Below, one piece after another: positions 54,971 to 64,000 of a DNA stretch of 64,000 bases (its first letter is position 1; each line of letters starts with the position of its first letter). Source of the stretch: Niebla homalea (taxonomy: Eukaryota > Ascomycota > Lecanoromycetes > Lecanorales > Ramalinaceae). The notes beneath the pieces were generated by a model that was not told the origin of the DNA, did no database searches, and was given only the letters and a program-made list of their open reading frames with translations. The stretch is taken from positions 496,001 to 560,000 of the forward strand of contig JAHGAU010000015.1 in NCBI GenBank assembly GCA_019925105.1, written 5' to 3'. Made by a program: the position numbers and the translations under genes.

Positions 54971-56038
54971 TTCCAAATAGTTGATGGAGCGCTGGCCGCG
55001 ATGGCCGGAGCCGATGGAGTTCGATGTCGATCCTTGTCTTTTGCAGGATGATTCTCCGTGAGACTTCGGAGGAGACGAGCGGGTGTCGCTCAAGGCGAAG
55101 CTGTGACGTGCATAATGGGGTGACGCCGTGACGGGCAACGTAGATACTAGCTCCTGGGGATGATGATCTTGATGCGGCATGTAAGGTATGGTAGCCCAGG
55201 CTAGATTTGGACTAGTGTCATAGCGCCATAAGCATTTTTGCCCAAATCCTATCCTGTCCCCTTGGTCAAGCTTCATCACCAGCTTTGATCTTGTTGCACT
55301 CTACTCTATATGCTTGAGTATATTCCATACCCTTCACCCTTGACCTGAGCTCAATATCAGCGCTGGTCGGTCTTTGGAAAGACAGTATAGCGACCTATCT
55401 GGTGGCTTAAGACCAGAAGCAAACCTTTGACGCTGCGGGTATGAGTGTCTACAGATGGGCACTGCTGCCATGGTCTGTAAAGAATCATCACATTCTTCCA
55501 TAACTTCCATAACTTCACAGGGTAATGCAATGGCTGGTGCACGTTGGCTCTGTCAATTTGCGTCAATGTCGCTATTTGTATTTCTGGGAAATCTGAAGAA
55601 GCACATCTATCTACCTTGATCCAGTCTGATACCATCAAACTAAAGTAGGTGATTCAGGAAGTACTGAAGAATTATTGCTCCTATGAAAGTACCCTACATA
55701 GCATCGTCATCAGAATTATGGCATCCCAAAAAAATCTGGAAGAAGTGAATGATGGATGTTTGCTTCACGACCCGCCACACCCATTTTCTCCAACACTTAT
55801 GTCTGCAATCTTTCCAGAGATTTTCTTGTACTGCCCATTATCTTCCCTGACCTTCCTTGTCACTCCGATTTCAATTCTGTCCATTCATATTAAGATTCAA
55901 AGACAGTTCGCTTGACGCTGTGACACCATACCGGGCTGCGGGCAGCTACACCATTTGCAGCAAGAATTAAAAAAAACCCGGCAGTCAGCTCAAATTGGTC
56001 CCCGAAAACTAGCTGCTGGCAGCATAGTCATCCTGGAG
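54971..56038. other. Divergent intergenic region, VPH1 / 2EXR protein
   Basis: About 1.07 kb without a supported gene; open frames are short and unconserved. Expected to hold both promoters. Confidence 0.55.
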
Positions 56039-56890
56039 ATGGCTCAATCAACCATGATCTTTCCTCTACGCAAACTCCCAACCGAAATCCGAGCCATGAT
56101 TTGGATGGAGCTGGTCGTCTCAGACAAGCCCATCTATCTCGACATGATCTTGGACGCGACGACGGATGAAGCTACCTCCCAACCGCGCTGGTATTCGAGC
56201 CGCTGGCGCTCGATCCAGTCGGTTGGTACAACGTCGTCACCTTACGACGTTGACGACATGGGAGTCGTGGACAAGGGGCCAAGACGTTCGGTCCTGGAGA
56301 TCACCATGACCTGCTACGAATTATACAACGAGATCACACCGATCTATTATTCCAAGAACGACTTTCGCCTGTCCATCCCCGCCTGGAGCTACCTCGCGCG
56401 AAAGGCCGGTCCCCTCATCATGCAAGCTCTCCGTCCTTTCGTCGACGACATCGGAAAGGATAACTTCTTCGCCATCAAGCACCTGGGACTCCACCTGGAC
56501 ATCGACAAGGACGATGCGTTCTACCTCGGTTATGGCAAGGACGCCAGAGGCCCGGCTTCGATCCACTGCCTCTTGGTCGCACTGCAGGACTTGTCCGTCG
56601 GCCAGCGGAGAGAAGTCAACTTCTACCAGGACGAGGAAATCATGATGCAGCTGCAGGCCGGCCGCAAGTGCCTCGTGCTGGCAAGCGAAGGCCACTATCT
56701 GATGGATCACAGCGCATCGAAGAACCGCATCGAGCGGCAGCGAATTCATGCGCGGCGTCGAAGGGTGGAGCAGAGAAGGCGCAGGCAGGTCCAGGAGTGG
56801 GCGGTGGAGCATGCAGTGTGTCAGTCGTTGTGGATCGAGGACCAATCGCTTGTGTCGGGAGGCGACCAGAGCACGCTTGAACGGAATTAG
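56039..56890 (+). CDS. 2EXR / F-box-like domain protein
   Basis: Single exon, 283 residues from the ATG at 56039. The N-terminus MIFPLRKLPTEIRAMIWMELVV is the hallmark of the large fungal 2EXR/F-box-like family (FPxLPxEIRxxIW). Then PRRSVLEITMTCYELYNEITPIYYSKNDFRL, the second conserved block, in which a parent residue is tested for past gene collapse in this family's long expansions. The C-terminal region has a very basic helix (RIERQRIHARRRRVEQRRRRQVQEW). Members are highly variable, number in the tens per genome and have unknown partners. A SCF-like substrate role is possible but not shown. Confidence 0.8.
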   Translation: MAQSTMIFPLRKLPTEIRAMIWMELVVSDKPIYLDMILDATTDEATSQPRWYSSRWRSIQSVGTTSSPYDVDDMGVVDKGPRRSVLEITMTCYELYNEITPIYYSKNDFRLSIPAWSYLARKAGPLIMQALRPFVDDIGKDNFFAIKHLGLHLDIDKDDAFYLGYGKDARGPASIHCLLVALQDLSVGQRREVNFYQDEEIMMQLQAGRKCLVLASEGHYLMDHSASKNRIERQRIHARRRRVEQRRRRQVQEWAVEHAVCQSLWIEDQSLVSGGDQSTLERN

Positions 56891-57608
56891 ACGTGGCCTT
56901 GAAGGCTATTCGTCCTTGATTCAGAAATGCTAGCTGCGTGGCTCAGTGGGAGGAGTATCGGCTTCCATATCACAAATGAACAATAGAATGGTTATGAGTG
57001 ACGAATCGAGTTGAGTTTGTTTGAAAGAAGTTGTTGAATTCGTAGATAAAGTCAAATCAATCTAAGTACTTCATAAAATGTTCCCCAGCTATATACTCAG
57101 TAGATCAATCCCTGCCACCACTAAATATTGACAGATTCTCTCCGTTAAGTTAGAATTTCTCTATTCATGATAACCCAATTTCCATGCAAACACCCAGGCT
57201 TTTTAGAGTTCCTTCGAACGCCTCCTCCCATTCTGCAAAAAGAAATCAAAGATTGACATCCGTCTTTCCTCGCCACGTAAATGGGGTAAGAAGGACAGGT
57301 GCAAAGAGATAACAACGTTAGAAAAAGCACTACTGCCTCCACCCGCTAAAAACATCAAGTGTGTGTGAACACTCCCATAAATTCATTATGAGAGCGTCAG
57401 TACATCACGACGAACGTCAGGGGATATCTCGAACTTTTGTGAGTGTTGCGTAAAGATCAGACATGCGGCAAAGGCTAAAGACAGTGCTGTGTGTCATTAT
57501 TCAGAAACAACGAAAACAGATGGGGTCGTGAAAAGGTGCATCGTCGTCAATCTCATGATCCTCCTCTTCCTTCCAGTATTCCCCAAATTGGGCAAGGTCA
57601 GTGGTGGC
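56891..57608. other. Convergent 3' region
   Basis: Between the 2EXR protein and the C2H2 factor. A tRNA 5'-half-like stretch at 56935-56970 has no T arm. No gene. Confidence 0.55.
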
Positions 57609-59170
57609 TCAGTTCCATGGCCCAACAGGCTCAGGCATCTGCGACCACGCATCTTCCAGCTTCACATCTTTCCAGGGGTCTACGTGACTTTGGTAGGAGG
57701 GGACACCTTGGCCTTGAGGGAGGGCATAGAGGCCACTGACAGGGCTGTTGTAATCTTCCATAGGCAGCGCTTGCGGTGCTTGGTACGGCAGGCCAGCTGT
57801 GTCGACTGAGCCCGGAAATTGGGGGACTTGTTGACCAGGGGCGGGAGTCGAAGGCATTTCGTCCCTGAAGTCATGCGTTGGCTGCTGGGCATATTGAGGC
57901 GTGGACATGGCGTACGCCTGCTGCTGCGGTGCTTGGGTGTAAGCAGGTTGCTGAGGGTCATCAAGGATGACATCATTTATGGCTCGGTTCAGGTGCATCG
58001 TCTGGTGCTGATATTGATTTGGAGCTGATGTCGGGACTTGCATGTCATGCATCTGGTAATGTTGCGGATGTGTCAAACCAGTAGGGCTTTGCTGCACGCT
58101 TTGTGTCTGCCACATGGCCATATCACCGCTCGACGAGCGGGACATGGGCATTGTGTTGGCACGTGGGGTGGTGGTATAGACCATACCGTGGGGCAAGGGT
58201 GGGTCGGTGGGCGTCCTCTGCGGTGTCCGCGACATCGATCGCTCTGTCTTAATCCTTTGAACATCCGAGACAAATTGTGCCCGACTCGGGATCGATGATT
58301 GAGCGGACTGGCCTGGTAGACGCCACAAATCGGTGTGGTAGTTTCTTGCTGCCGAGTTGTGTGAGGCCTCGGACTTGATGCCGCCCACGATGTTATTCGT
58401 GGAGTCGGTGGAGTCGGGGGAGTCTCGCTCCAATGAGGGTTCATCATCTGATGCCTCGGCGTCGGTGTACTCAAACTCAGGATCTTGATCCAAGGATTCA
58501 GTAGGATGCTCCTTTCGAAAATGCTTCGTCATAGTCGTCTTCCGACAGAATCTGAACACAACGGTGTTAGGCCGTGCAGGACAATGATAGCAGACCCGGA
58601 ACGCGACTCACGCTTTGCGACACTGGAGGTTTCTGCAAATGTAAGGTTTATCGTTGGTGTGTATGCGTCGATGCCGGGCCAGGCTGGACGACTGGGGTTC
58701 GGGGTCAGCTTTTGGCACGAAAGGTGCGGCGAGAAGCAGTACGCACGTCTGAGAAGCACTTCCCACAATTGATGTAGGGACACTTGTGAGGCTTGTCACC
58801 AGTGTGGGTCCGTCGATGAACAGTCAGAGCACTGCGCTGGATGAAGGTCTTCTCGCAGTCCTTGTAGTCGCAAGCGTACGGCCTCTCGTTGGTGTGTATT
58901 CTATAATGTCTTTGCAGGTCCGACTTGCGATTGAAGCTCTGTGTGCCAGTTGCAATGTACGTCAGCACTATATTGCAGAGGATGATCCCTCGAACACTGT
59001 TGGGGCGACGACATAGATGTTGGGGAAGGCCAATTGATTAGGAGTGTTTAGATGGTGGAACTTACTTTCAGACAGCCTTCTGGCCACTTGCATTGAAACG
59101 GGCGCGCCGGCGGGGATGCCGTTGGAGTTCTACCCTTGATCGGTCCATGTTTGATGATCCTGTCCGCCAT
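57609..59170 (-). CDS. C2H2 zinc-finger transcription factor, four fingers
   Basis: Sequence-specific DNA-binding protein. Minus-strand exons 59170-59066, 58938-58747, 58691-58612 and 58551-57609 give 439 residues; introns are 127, 55 and 60 bp. Four tandem C2H2 fingers fill residues about 25-140: [102 protein letters not shown], joined by TNERP/TGDKP/TNDKP linkers. Each intron falls inside a finger. The rest is a long disordered region: acidic ([16 protein letters not shown]), then Gln/Pro-rich ([16 protein letters not shown]), typical of activation domains, ending [23 protein letters not shown]. The target genes are unknown and I do not assign an orthologue. Confidence 0.92.
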
Positions 59171-62100
59171 GAAACAGGCTATGGACGGAGACGACCAGAG
59201 GAGAGGTGGATCAGGCTACCTTAAGACGCCTGGAGGGGATCGAATGGCTGGAACGGATGGCGTGTGATGACGAAGAGGAGAGCCGAAGGCTTGCAATGAG
59301 CCTTGGCTTGGGATGGATTGGGTGTAGGTTTAAGTGGTGGATGGATAGATGGGTAAATAAATAAATGCAGGATGGATCACCAATGGATAACCAATGGATA
59401 ACCAACGACGTGTGTAGGATGAATTGGATTAGACTTCTGAGACACTCGACTATGATAGGAACCTCCTGGTATCGGGCAGAGGAAACACCGGAAACACCAG
59501 GAAGACGGACTTCTTATGTGAAGCTGATTGAAGGTTGGTGGAGACTCCTGTCTGTCGGCAAAGCAAGAAAGATACCGATGCTTAGGAGAGGCAGAAAGGT
59601 AAATCATTCAGAACTAAGCATCAAATGGATGTGATCAGGGTGTAACGATCCATAGCTGTAAGTTCTTCCTCCTGATACCTGCTTCTGAACGAGCATCAGG
59701 GGGGGGGGTGGGCCGAAGGGGGGGAAGGGGGTCGAAAGGATGGCGTTTTCTGGGGTAAAAGACAGCAAAATACGACTAATGCTACTAGGTGCAGTATTGG
59801 ATGCGCCAAGATAGCCCCATTTATGCCTCGAAGCAGCTGGTGCCAGGCCAGTGTGCCACAATTCATTTAGGTGATTCTATACAACCCGATGGCTTGAGTC
59901 GCGGCCGCCCTGACAGCTTTTTTCCTCTCATCCTCATCGGGTCCTGCATCGCAAGGGGCTTTTCCCAACGTCTTTGTTTCTCTTTGCCAATTGCCATGGC
60001 TCTAAAAATCCGCGAGACCGCAGTGGACACTCGACAGCGTCTGGCGCTCTGGCCAGGGCCTTGCTGTCACGCACTCAACCCTGTAGAATCTGCATGTCTC
60101 AGAGATTTATTTCCCCAAACCCAGCCTGGCTCGGCGCATGTCGAAAAAGCTTAAGGAATCTCTTTTGCAATGCGCACCCAGCCGATCTTGCCTGTTCCAT
60201 CTACAATCTAACCTATCATACGGAAAAGGATCTCGAACGAGGCGAGACCGCGACACGCTCCCTTCCCGTCGACTATCATCCCTTTGGTAACGTTGGACCG
60301 TGTGCTCCCAGCCAACCCCCTGAACGCGTGACCAGAAATGCGACTCATCGTTAATGGTCATCTTATGATGTTGCTATTTTCTTCTTCCCCATTACCCGTC
60401 GGATCTATCTTCCCCGGCAACCTTGATTGTCGCCTACACATCTCGATAACGCCCTGTCTTTCAGATACCAAACGGCAAAACAATACTGCCGCAATGGGCC
60501 CCGGGCCTTATCCAACCCGTATGGCCACTCAACGAGCCCACTAAAGCTCCTTTCTTGATATCCTTTGGCACACTATTGGCCTCCACTGGTTCAAAAATTC
60601 ACCGGAAATAGAATGACCGAAGTCGGTTCGATTGCCATTTCTGACCAAGGCGTGATTGGGGTGCTTATGGAGGTTGGTCTCCTGCATCCCAGCCGGTTGT
60701 TATTGGTCCTGAATGACCCAAATCCGTGCTGAGCCATGCACATCTTGCCCTAACCTGAGGGGAGCCTGCCAATTTCCCATGATTCCCATGGCGTAAACGA
60801 GCGCTCAGACTGCAGGCTGAAGCTGAAGGCTGTAGATCATGACCCTCAGCTGAATAGGTAGAGCAATAGATGACGCTCGCGCATGTCGACCCGCGCGTCA
60901 ATCTGGCCCTGAAGAAATCGTGTCATCAAACGCTCGAGATGCGATCCTAGATTCGCATGTGGCCATCTTGCACATACTACGGAAAGATGATGTCGGGCGG
61001 TCTTGCGTCCTGAGTGAGAATCTGTCCGATAGACGGCTTTTGGCGGCCATCTGCATCATCGAGCATCCGTGGGAGATTTCGATCCTGCCGTAAGACTAAC
61101 TACACAAGATTAGAGCTACGTCAACGCAAAACCAACAGCGCAACTGTGGATGCGGAATCACGTCAGGTGCCAACATGTCCAATCATCTCCAACGGGGAAG
61201 TGAGGGCAGTCATGTCCAATTGGCCACATCGTTGCGATTACCACTCCGCATTCGTGCGGTAGCAAGAGTCATCGGGAAATTTATGAGCCAATGCAGCCCT
61301 CAAGCCAAAAGCGATGGGTGATGGCAGCGGAAGCCCGGTTGGAGATGCCACCGGTGGTAAGATTGGACTGACTGGCAGAGCTGCCATCACTTCTGATCTG
61401 AAACAAAATTATAGTCCACTCTATTGTATGTGGAACGATGTTGGAGCAGCTTGCGGTATGGAGAGACATGTCAAACTCGGGAGACCCCATGGGGCGAAAA
61501 CGGGGTCCATTTGGCGAAGCGCTCTTACAGTTACTCAATGTTCGAAATCTCCACTAGGCGGGTGTGGTCAGGTGCACTTGCATTTGCAGTTTTGGTTTGG
61601 AGGGTCTGGTGTGGTCAGCCCGATTAGGAAACACCCAATGCGAGTCACTAAGATTGAGGACTTCGATTGCATGAACCTGTCATCGTAGACCTGCAGGGGC
61701 TGGAAGATACCTTTAAGACTTTAAGCGTATCTTGTTTCATCGAGTACTCGATTGACGAGAGGGGCTTCATGAGGCGAAGCTGAGTACCGTGGTACTCTCA
61801 AAGTATCGGATATCTGAAAACGCGCATCTGATTTGGAACTCTGAGGAGGTCGTTCCACGGAAAACCTTAGGGATAAGGATCCAGCCGTCTGCGAGAGGGC
61901 TTCTAGCGTAGAACAAATACATGAGTCAAGCACTCAATGGTTCAGAGCACCTCACGCAACAGTTCGGTGGCCAGCTTTATTCCAACCTCGGGACGGACCA
62001 AGAAGCTTGGAATTTTATGCAGACGTGCACGGATGGGGTACTGCAACTAGTGAAATCGCCAATCGCCGTGAGCTTGTCTCCACCACACATAACGAGATAA

Positions 62101-63734
62101 AACCAGGCATTAGGCGTGTCTAAGAAAAGGAACATTATGGAGCCTCACTCTGACGATAGGACTTAGGAGCACCAATCAAGTGGAGCGGACCCTCAGATTA
62201 CTAGCCAAGACAAAGCCAAGGGTCCACTTGTCGTTACATTCAGTCTTCAAGGGATCAGTGCTGCGCTGCAATGATGTGTGCTTCCTCGGATTTACAAGTA
62301 CAATTTAATTCCTAGGTATCCTTGTGTAACCAGACGTGAGCAAGTAATTACAGATCACGTGAGTGCCATCCTCGTATAATGACTCGGAAATTACGTTGTT
62401 CTTTTGCCATCTGAAGAGTATCATACTGTTCCTGGATCAACGTTAGGGTATTGAACCATTGTGTAATTTCAGATTTGTTCATCCACTTTCCGACCAAAAG
62501 GTCATACAAGACTTTATACTACCTGTACTAATACGGGTAATTCTGAGAATCCGGCTTGCGACTCCGCCGTAGAGACCATGGCGATCTTTTACTACATTTG
62601 GAGACTGGCTTATTACGTGTCATCTGCAAGTGTGCAACACTCCACGAGATAGGGACGACCGATCGCAAGGCTGCCTCAAGCAGGTTCTCGAGCCCTGTGA
62701 GATCGTGCAGATGACCATTAAGATGGCAGGAGATGCATCTCGGTGAAGACCTCGGTATGCCAGAAGAGGCTTGCCAAGTTGTGCTAAAGTAGGCAAATTG
62801 CCAAAGCCGGCAATTTGGCACTTGGTTCAGGGTGATACGAGTTTCACGGGCAGACATGGCGTTCAAACTCTTGCGTGGACCGCTACTCTCCATCCAAATC
62901 ACCGGAACGGGATGGATGTAGGCCTGGGTCGGCGCGGCAAGGGATCGACTTATCCAGGCATTCGTACGTCACAACGAGTGAGTGAAAAAGTCGTTTCCCG
63001 GCGGCCAACCTAGCTTCTTAAACCCCGTTTGGTTTCTGAGGGTTGTCCGAACTCCCACGACCTCAGTAGGGCCTGTCACCGGCCCGGCAGCCACAGGGTG
63101 AATTTGTAATCTCCAGCATGTGGCACGGGCCTTGTGGTAAAGATGCATGTCGTAATCGTGCGATAAGAGTGATCACGCAAGTGCTGATCGGGGACACGAG
63201 AATGTCCTCAATGACTAGCTGTTCAATGATATTATATTCCGACCTGCTGTATGACTCGGACTCTGTGCCAGCACATTCACTTTTACTTTGTTGAGCAGCT
63301 GCTACTTGTCACCAGTGGTTAACTGGAAAAGGCCAAAGGGTGTGCCATCAGCTGGTGGAGTCCGCGGGCAAAGCGTACTGAACTGAATGGGGCGTCTGCG
63401 CATATTGAAGCCTAATGAGGTTCATTGAACAATACTATTGATAGAAAGAGACGCTCGGGCTTCACCTAAAGGGACAGCGCTTCTTTTGCTAGAACATTTG
63501 ACATAGTGAATTGACATACCGCAAAATATACCTGACCGCTGGCCTTACTGTAGCGTGCTTTAATTCTGGACAAATAGAAACAAACAGAGATCGAGGTGGA
63601 TCGGAGGACGGTGGCCGAGAAAGAGGAAAGTAGGTACTGTTATGTTGTATAGATAGGAAACGCCCGGATCGTCGGTACATCCTCGGTAAATTGATTCCAC
63701 TAGTAAAGCGATACACATTCACGATGAGAAAGAA
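59171..63734. other. 4.6-kb gene-poor stretch
   Basis: The longest region without a recognisable gene. It includes the upstream region of the C2H2 factor with a short 11-bp direct repeat (CAATGGATAAC, 59381-59402), a poly-G run at about 59699-59711, and many short open frames on both strands, none resembling a family. No terminal repeats, transposase motifs or tRNA were seen. Confidence 0.5.
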
Positions 63735-64000
63735 ATGCCATCGAATACGGTGTCCTCTCCTGTCATTATGCCGTCGACCCTATGTGCCTTGTGCAAGAAG
63801 ACCAAAGCACTCATCATAAGACCAAAAGACCATCAGAAATTATGTAAGCAGTGCTTCATAAATGTCTTCGAGTCAGAAGTCCATGATACCATCACATCCA
63901 ATACGCTGTTCCAACAGGGTGAGCGAGTAGCTATTGGTGCATCAGGTGGCAAGGACTCTACCGTCCTAGCTTCGATACTCAAAACTCTGAATGAGCGCTA
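63735..64000 (+). CDS. NCS6: Cytoplasmic tRNA 2-thiolation protein 1 (Ncs6/Ctu1), 3' end cut by the window edge
   Basis: Adenylates and thiolates wobble U34 in tRNA-Lys, Glu and Gln together with Ncs2 and the Urm1 pathway. The visible 88 codons from the ATG at 63735 carry the N-terminal zinc pair [10 protein letters not shown] and [18 protein letters not shown], then [21 protein letters not shown], the PP-loop ATP-binding motif SGGKDST. An in-frame Met 11 codons downstream (MPSTLCALC) matches the usual family start better, so the true start may be 63768. The remainder lies outside the window. Confidence 0.93.
   Translation, partial: MPSNTVSSPVIMPSTLCALCKKTKALIIRPKDHQKLCKQCFINVFESEVHDTITSNTLFQQGERVAIGASGGKDSTVLASILKTLNER

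Noticed and set aside
56935..56970. Stretch resembling a tRNA 5' half (GGCTCAGTGGGAGGAG)
   Set aside because: A D-arm-like pattern is present but no matching anticodon 3' stem, T arm or acceptor follows within 100 bp.
61281..61688. Overlapping frames on both strands in the gene-poor region
   Set aside because: About 80-124 codons each, unrelated to known families, no splice partners found.

Overview
The window is filamentous ascomycete (Pezizomycotina) nuclear DNA. Spliceosomal introns are mostly 46-100 bp, start with GT(A/G)NGT, carry CTAAC/CTGAC branch points and end in YAG. The gene set is fungal: a NACHT-ankyrin NLR, an Uds1-type septation protein, a UBAC2/Dsc2-type protein, Dlt1, and many proline/serine-rich Pezizomycotina orphan families. 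Class or genus cannot be fixed from the sequence alone. Genes sit on both strands without operons; most neighbours are unrelated housekeeping genes, often divergent or convergent. Exon models below were built by hand from splice signals and conserved protein context.

Region by region. 1-5.5 kb: the 5' part of an aldo/keto reductase running off the left edge, a frameshifted short-chain dehydrogenase, and a single-pass membrane protein with a long disordered tail. 6-10.2 kb: a large NLR-like STAND protein, the most unusual gene here, with an N-terminal signalling-type domain, a NACHT ATPase, a zinc-finger-like insertion and an ankyrin array. 11-15.7 kb: two large, mostly disordered orphan proteins, the second with a CCHC zinc knuckle. 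16.7-23.5 kb: a Dsc2/UBAC2 rhomboid-like protein, the Uds1 coiled-coil protein and a further orphan. 23.8-35.2 kb is the housekeeping core: QCR6 (complex III hinge protein, with its acidic tract in exon 1), EAF3/MRG15, KGD1 (2-oxoglutarate dehydrogenase E1), TFB1 (TFIIH) and GDP-mannose pyrophosphorylase. 35.7-43.9 kb: an OB-fold-like orphan, an FLVCR-type MFS transporter, a small secreted protein, a Cys-rich orphan and a PAP2 lipid phosphatase. 43.97-44.92 kb: an inverted-repeat (foldback-like) element with a 9-bp minisatellite inside. 45.2-55 kb: DLT1, an Apd1-like Fe-S protein gene with two apparent frameshifts, glycerol-3-phosphate acyltransferase, and the V-ATPase a subunit VPH1. 56-59.2 kb: an F-box-like (2EXR) protein and a four-finger C2H2 transcription factor. 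59.2-63.7 kb is a long stretch without a recognisable gene, followed by the start of NCS6/CTU1, cut by the right edge.

No biosynthetic cluster or prokaryote-like system is visible. The best candidates for unexpected biology are the NLR with its Cys-rich NACHT insertion, the foldback/minisatellite element, and a tRNA-like cloverleaf downstream of the NLR.
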